Counted from the stretch's first letter, positions 35,304 through 45,880 are shown. The stretch: 46,205 bases of DNA from Thiorhodococcus mannitoliphagus (GCF_010915725.1 NZ_JAAIJR010000037.1:1-46205), one strand, 5' to 3'. Notes: a model not told the origin generated them from the letters alone. A program made the numbers and translations.

Positions 35304-36437
35304 TTAGTTGCCGACGAGTGCGAGCAAGACGCCCGCCGCCACCGCAGAGCCGAGGACGCCGGCCACGTTGGGTCCCATGGCATGCATCAGCAGGAAGTTG
35401 TGGTGATCTTCCTCGAGTCCGACCTTATTGACCACGCGCGCGGCCATGGGTACGGCGGAGACGCCGGCCGCGCCGATGAGCGGGTTCACCTTGCCGCCGG
35501 TCGCGCGGTACATGATCTTGCCCATAATGACGCCCGCGGCCGTGCCGATGCAGAAGGCCAGCGCACCCAGGAGCAGGATGCCCAGTGTCTCCAGCGCCAG
35601 GAACTTGTCGGCCGAGAGCTTGGAGCCGACGGCCAGCCCGAGCATGATGGTGACGATGTTGATGATTTCATTCTGCGCGGCGCGGCTGAGCCGCTCGACC
35701 ACGCCGGCCTCGCGCAGCAGGTTGCCGAACATCAGCATACCGATCAGCGGGGCCGCGGAGGGCAGCAGCAGGGCGCAGAGGATGAGCACCACCATGGGGA
35801 AGAAGATGCGCTCGAGCCGCGACACGGGCCGCAGTTGCTGCATGACGACGGCGCGCTCTTCCTTGGTTGTCAGTGCCCGCATGATCGGCGGCTGAATGAT
35901 GGGCACCAGCGCCATGTAAGAGTAGGCGGCAACGGCAATCGCGCCCAGCAGGTCCGGCGCGAGCCGCGATGCCAGGAAGATCGCCGTCGGACCGTCCGCG
36001 CCGCCGATGATGGCGATGGCGGAGGCGTCTTGCAGCGTGAAGTTGAATCCCGGCAGGGCGTTGAGCCCGACCGCTCCGATCAGGGTTGCAAAGATGCCGA
36101 ACTGGGCGGCGGCGCCGAGCAGCAGGGTCGAGGGCCGCGCGATGAGCGCTCCGAAGTCGGTCAGTGCGCCCACGCCCATGAAGATGAGCAGCGGGAAGAT
36201 GCCCGTCTCGACGCCGACGTGGTAGATCATGCCGATCATGCCATCCGGCCCACCGATTCCGGCGATCGGAATATTGCTCAGCAGTGCGCCGAAGCCGATG
36301 GGGACGAGCAGGAGCGGCTCGAACTTCTTGGCAATGGCCAGATAGATGAGCAGGCAGCCAACGGCCATCATCAGCCCTTGGCCCCACTCCATGTTGGCTA
36401 TCCCCATGGATAGCCAGAGTTTTTCGAACTGATCCAT
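35304..36437 (-). CDS. oadB: Oxaloacetate decarboxylase beta subunit, Na+ pump
   Basis: 377 residues with about nine membrane segments; the integral membrane part that couples decarboxylation of carboxybiotin to Na+ export. The ion-site motif [12 protein letters not shown] carries D148. Other family stretches: [37 protein letters not shown], and [18 protein letters not shown] at the C-terminus. Four bases separate it from oadA. Its TAA stop coincides with the target duplication of MITE copy 8, so the element sits directly at the end of the reading frame without changing it. Confidence 0.96.
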   Translation of the reverse strand: MDQFEKLWLSMGIANMEWGQGLMMAVGCLLIYLAIAKKFEPLLLVPIGFGALLSNIPIAGIGGPDGMIGMIYHVGVETGIFPLLIFMGVGALTDFGALIARPSTLLLGAAAQFGIFATLIGAVGLNALPGFNFTLQDASAIAIIGGADGPTAIFLASRLAPDLLGAIAVAAYSYMALVPIIQPPIMRALTTKEERAVVMQQLRPVSRLERIFFPMVVLILCALLLPSAAPLIGMLMFGNLLREAGVVERLSRAAQNEIINIVTIMLGLAVGSKLSADKFLALETLGILLLGALAFCIGTAAGVIMGKIMYRATGGKVNPLIGAAGVSAVPMAARVVNKVGLEEDHHNFLLMHAMGPNVAGVLGSAVAAGVLLALVGN

Positions 36438-36441
36438 GTTC

Positions 36442-38232
36442 TCAGCCCAGCCCGATCATCGGCGATCCGAGCGTGACGGCGTCGCCTTCCTTAACCCGGA
36501 TCTCGGTGACGCTGCCGGCTGAGGGAGCGCGGACCTCGGTCTCCATCTTCATGGCTTCCAGCACCACCACGACGTCGCCTGCGGCAACCTGCTGTCCCAG
36601 GCTCACGTTGACCTTGACGATGTTGCCGGCGAGCGGTGCCTCGACCATGGCGGCCAGGACCGGGGCTGCAGGGACTGCTGTCGGCGCAGCTCCGGCGGGG
36701 ACAATGGACTGCACGCTGCCTTGCGGCGAGACGACCACGTCGTAGACCTTGCCATTGACCTCGATGTGGTAGCGCTCTGCACCACCAGGTGTCGCGGCGG
36801 CCGCGGGCGCTGATGGCGCGGGCTTGTCCTCGATCAGCCAAGGCGCGGTCTCGAAGGCGTCGGGATTGCCGCGATTCTCCAGGAACTTGAGACCCACTTG
36901 CGGGAACATGGCGTAGATCAGCGCGTCGTCCACCGCGTCGCCGCGCAGCTCGAGCTTGCGCTCGCGGGCGATGCCCTCCAGCTCCTCAATGATGCGATCC
37001 ATCTCCGGGTTGATATCATCCGCCGGACGACAGGTGATGACCTCCTCGCCTGGCTGCAGGACGCGCGATTGCAGCTCTGCATCCACGGGTGCGGGTGTCG
37101 CGCCGTAGGCGCCCTTGAGCACGCCCGCCGTCTCGTTGGTGATGCTCTTGTAGCGCTCGGCCATTAGGACATTGAGCACCGCTTGGCTGCCGACGATCTG
37201 CGAGGTCGGCGTGACCAGCGGCAGGAAGCCAAGCTCTTCGCGGACCTTGGGGATCTCAGCCAAGACTTCGTCGAGCCGGTCCTCGGCCCCTTGCTCGCGG
37301 AGCTGATTCTCCATATTGGTGAGCATGCCGCCAGGGACTTGCGCCACCAGGATGCGGGAATCCACGCCCTTGAGCGAGCCCTCGAACCGGGCGTATTTCT
37401 TCCTGACCTCGCGGAAATAGGCTGCGATCTCTTCGAGCAGCATCAGGTCCAGACCCGTATCGCGCGGCGTGCCCTCCATGATGGCGACGACCGATTCGGT
37501 CGGGGAATGGCCGTAGGTCATGCTCATGGATGAGATGGCCGTGTCGACCATGTCGATGCCAGCCTCGGCCGCCTTGACGATGGCCGCTGTGCTCAGGCCC
37601 GTGGTCGCGTGGCACTGCATGGCGATCGGGATGGAACAGGAAGACTTGAGCTTGGTCACCAGTTCCTCCGCGACATAGGGCCGCAGCAGGCCGGCCATGT
37701 CCTTGATGCAGATGGAGTGGCAGCCCATATCCTCGAGGCGGCGGCCCATGTCGACCCAATATTGGACGTTATGGACCGGGCTGACGGTATAGGACATGGT
37801 GCCCTGCGCGTGGGCATCGGTGGCGAGCGCCGCATGGACCGCCTGCTCGAGATTGCGCAGGTCGTTCATGGCGTCGAAGATGCGGAAGACGCCGATGCCG
37901 TTGACGGCGGCGCGCTCGACGAACTTCTCCACCACGTCATCCGCGTAATGGCGGTAGCCCAGCAGGTTCTGCCCGCGCAGCAGCATCTGTTGCGGCGTCT
38001 TCGGCATGGCCGCCTTGAGCTGACGCAGGCGCTCCCAGGGGTCCTCGCCGAGGTAGCGGATGCAGGCGTCGAAGGTGGCGCCGCCCCAGGATTCCATGGA
38101 CCAGTACCCGACTTGATCCAGCTTCTCCGCGATCGGGAGCATGTCTTCGATGCGCATGCGCGTCGCCAGCAGGGATTGATGGGCGTCGCGCAGCACGAGC
38201 TCGGTGATACCGAGTGGATTATTCTGATTCAT
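36442..38232 (-). CDS. oadA: Oxaloacetate decarboxylase alpha subunit (carboxyltransferase with biotin domain)
   Basis: 596 residues. The N-terminal carboxyltransferase barrel begins [20 protein letters not shown] and contains [14 protein letters not shown] and [12 protein letters not shown]; the metal-binding residues expected in these segments are present. The C-terminal biotinyl domain has EAMKM with biotin acceptor K562, preceded by an Ala/Pro linker (~475-490). It transfers CO2 from oxaloacetate to biotin, producing pyruvate. It is transcribed after oadG and before oadB. Methylmalonyl-CoA or pyruvate carboxylase subunits share domains, but the oadG/oadB neighbours settle the assignment. 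Confidence 0.96.
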   Translation of the reverse strand: MNQNNPLGITELVLRDAHQSLLATRMRIEDMLPIAEKLDQVGYWSMESWGGATFDACIRYLGEDPWERLRQLKAAMPKTPQQMLLRGQNLLGYRHYADDVVEKFVERAAVNGIGVFRIFDAMNDLRNLEQAVHAALATDAHAQGTMSYTVSPVHNVQYWVDMGRRLEDMGCHSICIKDMAGLLRPYVAEELVTKLKSSCSIPIAMQCHATTGLSTAAIVKAAEAGIDMVDTAISSMSMTYGHSPTESVVAIMEGTPRDTGLDLMLLEEIAAYFREVRKKYARFEGSLKGVDSRILVAQVPGGMLTNMENQLREQGAEDRLDEVLAEIPKVREELGFLPLVTPTSQIVGSQAVLNVLMAERYKSITNETAGVLKGAYGATPAPVDAELQSRVLQPGEEVITCRPADDINPEMDRIIEELEGIARERKLELRGDAVDDALIYAMFPQVGLKFLENRGNPDAFETAPWLIEDKPAPSAPAAAATPGGAERYHIEVNGKVYDVVVSPQGSVQSIVPAGAAPTAVPAAPVLAAMVEAPLAGNIVKVNVSLGQQVAAGDVVVVLEAMKMETEVRAPSAGSVTEIRVKEGDAVTLGSPMIGLG

Positions 38233-38323
38233 GGCTAGGTGCCTAGGTTCTCACGCCAGCCGCTCCCAAGGAGGGCAGCCGCCGGACGTTGTCGATGGAA
38301 ACTGGGGGGAGCCGTGTTGGACC

Positions 38324-38569
38324 TTAGGGGCGCTGACGGTAGCGCGCGACCGCCGCTGTGATGACAGCGACGAGATCGTCCGATTCGGATCCGGTGGCGT
38401 GGATTGGGGCCGCCGTGGGTGCGGGGTGCATTTCGGCGGGTGCGATCTTCAAGGCAAAGGCCGACATTCCGCGCAGGATGCCCACCAGCAACAAGAGAAA
38501 GCCGAACACGATCCCCATGCCGATTACCAGCAGGCTCAGGCTTTCATACAAAAGCTCGGATTCGCTCAT
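38324..38569 (-). CDS. oadG: Oxaloacetate decarboxylase gamma subunit
   Basis: 81 residues. One membrane helix (LSLLVIGMGIVFGFLLLLVGILRG, ~11-34) is followed by a Pro/Ala linker and a polar tail ending DDLVAVITAAVARYRQ, which is standard for OadG. It lacks a His-rich C-terminus of the kind seen in some zinc-binding OadG proteins. It is first in the oadGAB operon, 91 bases before oadA. GGAG lies about 11 bases before the ATG. Confidence 0.9.
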   Translation of the reverse strand: MSESELLYESLSLLVIGMGIVFGFLLLLVGILRGMSAFALKIAPAEMHPAPTAAPIHATGSESDDLVAVITAAVARYRQRP

Positions 38570-39952
38570 TCTTTAATGACTCCACCATCTCAATGTCTTC
38601 GGGAGCGACGTCGGTCTCGCGCATTTCCCGCCCGGGGCAGTGATCTCCAGCCAGTTGCCGGGCCGAGTGACATCATCAGTCTTCGGGCTCCCTAGCCTGG
38701 CCGCCTGTTTCCGGGGGCTCTGGTTGGCGCAGGGCGTCTCGCCCGGCTTGGAACATCTCCAGCCAGTCGAGGCGACAGCACGCGCTTGGGTAGCTTGGGC
38801 CGCCATCGTTCGAGAGAGGCGTCTTCAGCCGATCGGTTGCTCGAATGGCGCGAGCCCGATCTCGGTCAATCTCTCGCCCGAGGGTCGCTGCTGGTCGTCG
38901 GCGATTCACAAGGCCAGCCGCTGCAAATCCAGCGTCTCAGGCGCAATCGAAGGTAAGTGCCTGAGACGATTCAGGGTGTGGAGCGTAACCGCGATGACCT
39001 GGTTGGGCAAGATTTTGGACCGCTGGGACAGCCCCAAGGGCGGACGGCGCGGTTGCTGAACGAGATGCGCGCTACACGAATCGGCCGCTCATCCTCGCGA
39101 GCGACGTGCTTGGCGTCGATGGATGACGACCATCGGAAAGGTCTGGGGCTCCAGGGTATTTCGTGATTTTTTTCTATTACGAAGAGTTGCTTAACGTAAA
39201 TCCTACGGAATTGGTCGTATTTGCCCCGATCCAGGCCAGCATTCTCGGAGTCGAGGCGCCTGTGCGGCATTCGACTCCTCGCGCACCCTTGCTGAACCGG
39301 CAATTTCCCGGTTTAACTATTGATTAAACCAATGCTTTACGCCGCCAAGAACGCCGATCCTGCGCGCAGCTAAGCGATCGGCGCGCGTTCAGGAGCAGGC
39401 GGGCGCCGGTACCCCCATTTGCGCCTCGATCAGCGTTTGACCAGGTTCACGAACGGGGGGAGCGGCGCCTCGCCGCGACGGTCGCGCGATCGCGGCGGGG
39501 CGCCGCTCCCACGTCGCTTTGTCTGGAGGATGCAGGGTGTCGACTCAACCGACTGGATGGCCCGAAGAGCAACGCCTCCATTTGCTGGCTTGGTGAGACG
39601 CAACCGCCAGCCGGCGACGTCGATCAGATTAGCCTCGCGAGCGTCGGGGTGGAGCTGAACCCTTCTTGAAGTGCTCGAGAGCGAGGCCGCAAGCGCAGCA
39701 CTGGCCGGCAGGATAATGCCGAGGATGTGAATTGCCTCCAAGATTCCGAAGCCTAAAAGGACCAAGCTGATAGAGCCGCACTCGGCCTCGCAACGGCATG
39801 CGGGGCAAGCTGGGCTTCAGTTCGGCTGGGTGCAGGGGATTCAGGTCCTAGGTCGCGATCCTCACCGAACAGGTGAGACAGGTCGTCGATCGCATCAGGC
39901 ACGACTTCTGCTCAGAAAAAAGGAAGCTGTGCATCGGCAAGGAGACGTCATC
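38570..39952. other. Long intergenic region with repeats and probable decayed sequence
   Basis: Almost 1.4 kb without a supportable gene. Some segments on both strands (for example around 38700-38780 minus, with DWLEMFQAGRDALRQPEP, and 38945-39060 plus, with TAMTWLGKILDRWDSPKGG) look protein-like but are short, lack starts and do not connect, suggesting gene remains. An AT-rich patch lies at 39160-39200. A REP-like palindrome sits at 39458-39510, followed by a stretch that recurs inverted near 46020-46090. Confidence 0.5.
39458..39510. repeat. REP-like palindrome, copy 2, within a larger dispersed repeat
   Basis: The left arm GGGAGCGGCGCCTCGCCGCG pairs with the right arm CGCGGCGGGGCGCCGCTCCC (39491-39510). 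The right flank, including GTCGACTCAACCGACT near 39539, recurs in inverted form at about 46020-46090. Confidence 0.75.
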
Positions 39953-40048
39953 ATGCTATTCGATGCTTTAACCATTCTCGGGATCTTCACCAGCCTTCTA
40001 TGTGGAGGCATGGTCTTCGCGCTCGTTCAACGCAACGCGCAAGATTGA
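39953..40048 (+). CDS. Small single-pass membrane protein (31 residues)
   Basis: ATG 39953 to TGA 40048. AAGGAG at 39939-39944 is 8 bases upstream, an unusually good ribosome binding site for this window. The product starts MLFDALTILGIFTSLLCGG, is hydrophobic over residues ~4-24, and ends with a polar tail (VQRNAQD). I do not recognise a family. Small single-helix proteins of this size often are accessory subunits of membrane complexes. It precedes the metal-efflux cluster by 222 bp but a link is unproven. Confidence 0.5.
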   Translation: MLFDALTILGIFTSLLCGGMVFALVQRNAQD

Positions 40049-40142
40049 CGAAGGGCTCGTTGACGCGGCTCAGCAGTCGCAACTGATGGTCGCATGGAGG
40101 GCGACTGGGAGTTCCAGACCGCTGGATTTGCCAACCGACCAT

Positions 40143-40192
40143 GCGGCGCGCCCGCCGCGACGGGCGCGCGATCGCGGCGGGGCGCCGCGCCC
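40143..40192. repeat. REP-like palindrome, copy 3
   Basis: GCGGCGCGCCCGCCGCGACGG pairs with the right arm ending GGGGCGCCGCGCC, around a GCGCGCGATCGC centre. The following GTCGCTTCGCCTGAAGGATGC resembles the flank of copy 2 and, inverted, the sequence near 46065. Confidence 0.7.
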
Positions 40193-40270
40193 AGGTCGCT
40201 TCGCCTGAAGGATGCTCGAGCGCACCCGCCGGCTTGTGGGCCTTTCCGTCCGCCCACATAGTCTTCTGCC

Positions 40271-40624
40271 ATGAGGATCCAACGGCGTCCGTCGACCACA
40301 CTCCTGATACTCTGCCTGCTCGTGATGCAGGCACAGGTTTGGGCGTCCTCGGGGCTGGGCTGTCGGCATGAGGCTGGTCTCAACGGCCAGTCAGCGGCGG
40401 TTTGTCATCAGCATCACGCGGGCCGCGCAAGCCCGGAACCGCCGCACCCCAAGCGCTTCGATTGTCACAAGTGCTCCCTGCACTGCCTGGTCGCTGTCGC
40501 CGTGCCCCTGGAATCTCCACCCGTGATCGCCGAGCGATCTGGCTCACAAGCTCAGGTGGCCGGCTCGGGACTCCATTTCTACCACTTCGTCCCTGCGCTC
40601 CCCGAGCGACCCCCGCGCGCCTGA
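40271..40624 (+). CDS. Small exported His/Cys-rich protein of heavy-metal efflux cluster
   Basis: 117 residues. A signal peptide (STTLLILCLLVMQAQVWA) is followed by a mature part with VCHQHHAG, HPKRFDCHKCSLHCLVAVAVP and a C-terminus YHFVPALPERPPRA. Small proteins with this Cys/His pattern and a PPRA tail commonly precede CusB/CzcB genes; their role is not settled and may be metal binding in the periplasm. It lies 101 bases upstream of cusB, with three consecutive hairpins in the gap. Confidence 0.75.
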   Translation: MRIQRRPSTTLLILCLLVMQAQVWASSGLGCRHEAGLNGQSAAVCHQHHAGRASPEPPHPKRFDCHKCSLHCLVAVAVPLESPPVIAERSGSQAQVAGSGLHFYHFVPALPERPPRA

Positions 40625-40625
40625 C

Positions 40626-40708
40626 GTCCTTGCGAAGGACAGGCTGAGTCGCGGCCGTGCGCCGCGACCCTTGACGCTCGCCCGTGCCGCGACAGCATCG
40701 CGGCACGG
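40626..40708 (+). promoter_or_regulatory. Three consecutive perfect stem-loops upstream of cusB
   Basis: GTCCTT-GCG-AAGGAC (40626-40640), GTCGCGGC-CGTGC-GCCGCGAC (40648-40668) and CCGTGCCGCGA-CAGCA-TCGCGGCACGG (40682-40708). They fill the gap between the small exported protein's stop and the cusB ribosome binding site (AGGAGA, 40715-40720). No T-run follows, so an intrinsic terminator is unlikely; mRNA processing, stability control or a regulatory leader are possible. Confidence 0.6.
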
Positions 40709-40725
40709 CTCCGCAGGAGACGCTC

Positions 40726-42012
40726 ATGTCGATATCCCTAATGGCCCGTCCAGGTGCGGGCCTCGCCTGGGCTGCTGCCCTCGCGTTTATCGGTGCGACC
40801 CTGACCGGTTGCGACCAACCGACGCCCCAAGACGGCGAAACCGCTGACAGCATCCTCCAGTCTTCCGCTCAAGAGACGGCACTGGAGCACGCCGCCAAGC
40901 ACCTCGACCCCACCTACATCTGCCCCATGCATCCGAATATCGTGCAGGACCACCCGGGGACTTGCCCCATCTGCGGTATGGACCTGGTCGAAAAACGCAT
41001 GACCCCGAAGCCCGCGCAGCCACAGGTCGACGCTCACCCTGAGGTCGCGCTCAGCGGCGCCATGGTGCAAAGCCTGGGCGTGCGTACCGCCGAGGTAGAG
41101 CGTGGCGCCCTGCGCCGAGAGGTGCGCGCGGTTGGCCGGGTGGCCTATGACGAGACCCGTCTGGCGCACATCCATCCACGCGCGGCGGGCTGGATCGAGG
41201 GATTGAGCCTGCGCGCCGAGGGCGAGCCGGTCACCAAAGGTCAGGCGCTCGCGGACCTTTACGCCCCGGACATCCTCTCCGCGCAGGTGGACTTCCTGCT
41301 CGCACTGGAGCAGCCGGGGTCGGGCGCCCGCAGGGTCGCGCCGGACAAGGCGCGCAATCTGCTGCGCCTGCTGGGTGTGCCCGAAGGCGTGATCCGCGAG
41401 ATCGAGAAGACCGGCCAGACCCGCAACACCATCCCGGTGGAGGCGCCGGCCAATGGCATCGTCACCCGGATCATGGCCCGCGAGGGCATGTACGTGACCC
41501 CAGAGACGGAGATGTTCACCATCGCCGCCCTGACCGAGGTCTGGGTCCTGGTCGACGTCTTCGAGCATCAGCTCGCCTGGGTGGCGCCCGGCATGTCGGC
41601 CGAGATGCAGGTGCCGGCCTATCCGGGACGGACCTGGAAAGGCAAGGTCGACTATCTCTACCCGGACCTGGATCCCAAGACCCGCACCCTGCGCGTCCGC
41701 CTGGTCTTTTCCAATCCGCAGCGCGCGCTCAAGCCCAACATGTTCGCCGATGTCGTCATCGCGGGCGGCCCCAAGCCGGACGTGCTCAAGATCCCGCGTG
41801 ATGCACTCATCGTCACCGGCGAGCGCGAGAGCGTGGTCAAGGCGCTGGGCGACGGTCGTTTCCAGCCGGTCGACGTGGTGACCGGAATGGCGTCCGACGG
41901 GCAGATCGAAGTGCTTTCAGGGCTGGCGGCGGGCGACGCCATCGTCGTCTCCGGCCAGTTCCTGATCGACTCCGAGTCGAGCCTCCAGGCCAGCTTCCGG
42001 CGGATGCGGTGA
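40726..42012 (+). CDS. cusB: RND efflux periplasmic adaptor with heavy-metal-binding domain (CusB-like)
   Basis: 428 residues. A lipoprotein signal ends LTGC with lipidated C29. A heavy-metal-binding domain follows at ~63-90 ([15 protein letters not shown] then CPICGMDLV). The membrane-fusion core then includes [43 protein letters not shown] and [16 protein letters not shown]. It links CusA to an outer-membrane channel and passes Cu(I)/Ag(I). The start ATG 40726 is supported by AGGAGA 5 bases upstream and by the signal peptide; an in-frame GTG at 40684 lies inside a hairpin. Four bases separate it from cusA. Confidence 0.93.
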   Translation: MSISLMARPGAGLAWAAALAFIGATLTGCDQPTPQDGETADSILQSSAQETALEHAAKHLDPTYICPMHPNIVQDHPGTCPICGMDLVEKRMTPKPAQPQVDAHPEVALSGAMVQSLGVRTAEVERGALRREVRAVGRVAYDETRLAHIHPRAAGWIEGLSLRAEGEPVTKGQALADLYAPDILSAQVDFLLALEQPGSGARRVAPDKARNLLRLLGVPEGVIREIEKTGQTRNTIPVEAPANGIVTRIMAREGMYVTPETEMFTIAALTEVWVLVDVFEHQLAWVAPGMSAEMQVPAYPGRTWKGKVDYLYPDLDPKTRTLRVRLVFSNPQRALKPNMFADVVIAGGPKPDVLKIPRDALIVTGERESVVKALGDGRFQPVDVVTGMASDGQIEVLSGLAAGDAIVVSGQFLIDSESSLQASFRRMR

Positions 42013-42016
42013 GCCT

Positions 42017-45000
42017 ATGGACAAGGTCATCGACTGGTCGATCCGCAACCGCTTCCTGGTCCTGCTCGCCACCCTGATCCTCACCCTGTGGGGAATCTTG
42101 GCGGTGCGTCAGACCCCTCTGGACGCCATCCCGGACCTCTCGGACGTGCAGGTCATCATCCGCACCAGCTTCCCCGGCCAGTCGCCACGGGTGGTCGAGG
42201 ATCAGGTGACCTATCCCATCACCACCACCATGCTGGCGGTGCCGGGGGCGCAGACGGTGCGCGGCTATTCCTTCTTCGGCGACTCCTACGTCTATGTCAT
42301 CTTCAAGGACGGCACAGACCTCTACTGGGCCCGCTCCAGGGTGCTGGAGTATCTGAATCAAGCGGCCTCGCGGCTGCCCGCAGGCCTGAGCCCACGGCTG
42401 GGACCGGACGCCACCGGGGTCGGCTGGGTCTTCAGCTATGCCCTGGTCGACCGCAGCGGACGACACAACCTGGCCCAGCTGCGCAGCCTCCAAGACTGGT
42501 TCCTCAAGTTCGAGCTGCAGACGGTCCCCGGCGTGGCCGAGGTCGCCTCCGTCGGCGGCATGGTGCGCCAGTACCAGGTCGTCGCCGACCCTGAAAAGCT
42601 GCGCGCCTATGGCATCCCTCTGGCCAAGCTGTCGAGCGCCATTGGCAACGCCAACCAGGAGGTCGGCGGCTCGGTCGTGGAGTTGGCGGAGGCCGAGTAC
42701 ATGATCCGCAGCCGCGGCTATCTGCAGTCGGTCGACGACATCGAAACCATCCCGGTCGCCGTGACGCCAGAAGGCACCCCGGTGCTGCTGCGCGATCTGG
42801 CGCGGGTCCAGATCGGGCCGGAGATGCGCCGGGCGGTCGCGGACCTGGATGGCGAGGGTGAGGTCGTGGGCGGCATCGTCGTGATGCGCTACGGCGAGAA
42901 CGCGCTCAGTACCATCGCGGCGGTCAAGACCAAGCTGGACCAACTCGCCCAGGGGCTACCCGAGGGCGTCGAGATCGTCCCGACCTACGACCGCTCGGCG
43001 CTCATCCTGCGGGCGGTGGACAACCTCAAGGACAAGCTGCTGGAGGAATTCGCCGTCGTCGCCCTGGTGTGCCTGGCCTTCCTCTTCCATCTGCGCTCCG
43101 CCTTCGTCGCCATCGTCAGCCTACCGCTTGGGATCCTGGCCGCCTTCATCCTGATGCAGCACCAGGGGATCAACGCCAACATCATGTCGCTGGGCGGGAT
43201 CGCCATCGCCATTGGAGCCATGGTGGATGCCGCCATCGTCATGATCGAGAACGCCCACAAGCACCTGGAGCATTACCACCAGACCCACGGCGAGGCCCCG
43301 AGCGGCGATGCGCACTGGCGCGTCATCGCCCAGGCCGCGGTCGAGGTCGGTCCCGCGCTCTTCTTCTCCCTGCTGATCATCACCCTGAGCTTCCTGCCCG
43401 TCTTCGCCTTGGAGGCACAGGAGGGGCGGCTGTTCGCGCCGCTCGCCTTCACCAAGACCTATGCCATGGCCGCGGCGGCCGGGCTGTCGGTCACCCTGGT
43501 GCCGGTGCTCATGGGCTACTTCATCCGGGGACATATCCCGAGCGAGGACAAGAACCCGCTGAGCCGAGTGCTGATCTGGGTCTACCGTCCGTTGCTGCAG
43601 GGCGTGCTGGCGGCGCCGCGGATGACCATCCTGGCGTCGCTCGTCATCGTGCTGAGCCTGCTCGTGCCGCTCTACGGTGTGGGCGGTCTCTTGCAACCCT
43701 TGCAGTGGCCCTTCCAAGCCGCGAGTCTGGCAACCAAGGGGGCGGTCGGTCAGGCAGCCACTGAGCGTATCGGGCAATGGCAGGAAGGACTCACGGAGGC
43801 TTGGGGGCGGCTGACACAGGACCGCCCCTGGCTGCGGCGGCTGGGTGCCGGTCTGGGCTCCGAGTTCATGCCCGAACTCGACGAGGGCGATCTCATGTAC
43901 ATGCCCACGACCCTGCCGGGGCTCTCCATCGGCAAGGCACAGGCACTGCTGCAGCAGACCGATCGGATGATCGCCTCACTGCCCGAGGTCGCGCGCGTCT
44001 TCGGCAAGATCGGCCGCGCCGACACGGCCACGGATCCCGCGCCGCTGACCATGATCGAGACGGTCATCCAGCTCAAGCCGCGCGAGGCGTGGCGACCTGG
44101 CCTGACGCTCGAGGGGCTGATCGAGGAGCTGGATGCGAAACTGGATATCCCGGGTGTGACCAATGCCTGGGTGATGCCCATCAAGACCCGTATCGATATG
44201 CTCGCCACCGGCATCAAGACCCCGGTCGGGATCAAGGTGGCGGGGCCGGACCTTGCGGTGATCGAGCGCATCGGTCAGGCGATCGAGCGCGTGGTACGGG
44301 AGGTCCCAGGCACGGTCTCGGCCTTCTCCGAGCGGGTCGCCGGCGGGCGCTATATCGAGATCCGCCCGGATCGAGTGGCCGCAGCGCGGGTCGGACTCAA
44401 CATCTCGGACATCAATGCCGTGGTCGCGGCGGCCGTGGGCGGCGTCAACGTCACCCAGACGGTCGAGGGCCTGGAGCGCTATCCGGTCAATCTGCGCTTC
44501 CCGCGCGAGGAACGCGACGATGTGCACAAGCTGCGCGCGCTGCCGATCGTGACACCGACCGGCGCCCAGGTCCCCCTGGGCCAGGTCGCGGTGCTCGAGA
44601 TCGTCGACGGTCCGCCCATGCTCAAGAGCGAGAACGCGCGGCTCAACGGCTGGACCTTCGTCGACATCCGCGGGGTGGACGTGGGCCGCTACGTCGCCGC
44701 CGCCCAGGCTCGGGTCCGCGACCAGGTCGAACTCCCGCCCGGCTATTCCATCACCTGGTCGGGGCAGTACGAGTACATGCTGCGGGTCAAGGAGCGCCTG
44801 AGCCAGGTCGTCCCCTTCACCCTGCTCATCATCTTCGTCCTGCTCTATCTGGTGTTCCGCCGTCTCGGTCAGGTGTGGCTGGTGATGCTCTCGCTGCCCT
44901 TCGCCCTGGTCGGCGGCTTCTGGCTGATCACCCTCCTGGGCTACCACCTGTCGGTCGCGGTGGCGGTTGGCTTCATCGCCCTGGCGGGGGTGGCGGCCGA

Positions 45001-45385
45001 GTTCGGGGTCATCATGCTGGTCTACCTGGACAAGGCGCTCGAGACCCGGCGCGAGCACGGCGTCTTGCGCGACCTGGGCGACCTCAAGGCGGCCATCATC
45101 GAAGGCGCCGTCCTGCGCGTGCGGCCAAAGGCGATGACGGTCGCAACCATCATCGCCGGCCTGCTGCCCATCATGATCGGCCAGGGGACGGGGTCCGAGG
45201 TGATGCGCCGCATTGCCGCGCCCATGATTGGCGGGATGCTGACCGCGCCGCTGCTCAGCCTCTTCGTCATCCCGGCCATCTATCTGGTGTGGCGGCGCCG
45301 CGAGCTGCCACCGCCGCTGACTCCCCGTGCGGAGCTCAGTGCCGAACCGGCCGGCGACAGCGGCGAGCATTCGCCGGGCATTTAG
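42017..45385 (+). CDS. cusA: Heavy-metal efflux RND transporter (CusA-like)
   Basis: 1122 residues: an inner-membrane proton-driven pump of the HME-RND family. It starts [20 protein letters not shown]; has [22 protein letters not shown] with the proton-relay acids; and keeps the three methionine positions expected for Cu(I)/Ag(I) transport, in [27 protein letters not shown] and [19 protein letters not shown]. It is longer than usual (~1045); the extra length includes a segment just before [11 protein letters not shown] ([12 protein letters not shown]...[15 protein letters not shown]). No cusC-like outer-membrane factor gene is present. Confidence 0.95.
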   Translation: MDKVIDWSIRNRFLVLLATLILTLWGILAVRQTPLDAIPDLSDVQVIIRTSFPGQSPRVVEDQVTYPITTTMLAVPGAQTVRGYSFFGDSYVYVIFKDGTDLYWARSRVLEYLNQAASRLPAGLSPRLGPDATGVGWVFSYALVDRSGRHNLAQLRSLQDWFLKFELQTVPGVAEVASVGGMVRQYQVVADPEKLRAYGIPLAKLSSAIGNANQEVGGSVVELAEAEYMIRSRGYLQSVDDIETIPVAVTPEGTPVLLRDLARVQIGPEMRRAVADLDGEGEVVGGIVVMRYGENALSTIAAVKTKLDQLAQGLPEGVEIVPTYDRSALILRAVDNLKDKLLEEFAVVALVCLAFLFHLRSAFVAIVSLPLGILAAFILMQHQGINANIMSLGGIAIAIGAMVDAAIVMIENAHKHLEHYHQTHGEAPSGDAHWRVIAQAAVEVGPALFFSLLIITLSFLPVFALEAQEGRLFAPLAFTKTYAMAAAAGLSVTLVPVLMGYFIRGHIPSEDKNPLSRVLIWVYRPLLQGVLAAPRMTILASLVIVLSLLVPLYGVGGLLQPLQWPFQAASLATKGAVGQAATERIGQWQEGLTEAWGRLTQDRPWLRRLGAGLGSEFMPELDEGDLMYMPTTLPGLSIGKAQALLQQTDRMIASLPEVARVFGKIGRADTATDPAPLTMIETVIQLKPREAWRPGLTLEGLIEELDAKLDIPGVTNAWVMPIKTRIDMLATGIKTPVGIKVAGPDLAVIERIGQAIERVVREVPGTVSAFSERVAGGRYIEIRPDRVAAARVGLNISDINAVVAAAVGGVNVTQTVEGLERYPVNLRFPREERDDVHKLRALPIVTPTGAQVPLGQVAVLEIVDGPPMLKSENARLNGWTFVDIRGVDVGRYVAAAQARVRDQVELPPGYSITWSGQYEYMLRVKERLSQVVPFTLLIIFVLLYLVFRRLGQVWLVMLSLPFALVGGFWLITLLGYHLSVAVAVGFIALAGVAAEFGVIMLVYLDKALETRREHGVLRDLGDLKAAIIEGAVLRVRPKAMTVATIIAGLLPIMIGQGTGSEVMRRIAAPMIGGMLTAPLLSLFVIPAIYLVWRRRELPPPLTPRAELSAEPAGDSGEHSPGI

Positions 45386-45388
45386 AGC

Positions 45389-45443
45389 GATGCGACCCGA
45401 TGCCGGAGGGCGGGCCGTTGCGCCTTCCGGTCGGGGCCGCATC
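45389..45443 (+). terminator. Imperfect palindrome between cusA and cusF
   Basis: GATGCGACCCGATGCCGGA pairs imperfectly with TCCGGTCGGGGCCGCATC. No T-run follows. It could attenuate read-through or protect the upstream mRNA end. Confidence 0.35.
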
Positions 45444-45511
45444 TCAGCTTCAGGGGCCTGCCTCAAGGCAGGGCGTCCATACGTGAAACAACACCACGAA
45501 CGAGGATAGAG

Positions 45512-45880
45512 ATGAAAAAGCTGACTCTAGTCACGGCGGTCCTAGCCGCCAGCGCGGCGGGCACCTTCCAGACCCAGGTGCTGGCCATGGACCACGACCA
45601 AATGATGCGCCATGACGGCATGGGCGCTATGGCGCAGGAGCAAGCGACCGGCGCCACCCAGGGTCAAGGGGTGATCAATTCCGTGGATGCCAAGGGCGGC
45701 TCAGTCAACATCACCCATGAGCCGATTCCGGCATTGAGCTGGCCGGCCATGACCATGGACCTCCCGGTCACGGATGCGGTCGATCTGAGCGGCGTGAGCG
45801 CGGGCGACAAGGTCGACTTCGCCATCATGCTCGGGAGCGACAATGTCTATCGGATCACCGCGCTGAAGCGGCTGGATTGA
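45512..45880 (+). CDS. cusF: Periplasmic copper/silver chaperone (CusF-like)
   Basis: 122 residues. A signal peptide (KKLTLVTAVLAASAAGTFQTQVLA) and a Met/His-rich linker (MDHDQMMRHDGMGAM) precede the CusF fold. Metal ligands H69, W77, M80 and M82 (HEPIPALSWPAMTM) have exactly the spacing of E. coli CusF H36/W44/M47/M49, including the Trp that covers Cu(I). It probably delivers periplasmic Cu(I)/Ag(I) to CusB. GAGGATAGAG before ATG 45512 provides a plausible ribosome binding site. In this cluster cusF follows cusA rather than sitting between cusC and cusB. Confidence 0.92.
   Translation: MKKLTLVTAVLAASAAGTFQTQVLAMDHDQMMRHDGMGAMAQEQATGATQGQGVINSVDAKGGSVNITHEPIPALSWPAMTMDLPVTDAVDLSGVSAGDKVDFAIMLGSDNVYRITALKRLD

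Noticed and set aside
43976-45466. 496-codon minus-strand frame opposite cusA, and similar long antisense frames opposite oadB (35286-36413) and the exported wall protein (17019-18572)
   Set aside because: Same shadow effect; compositions are low-complexity and no ribosome binding sites or families fit.
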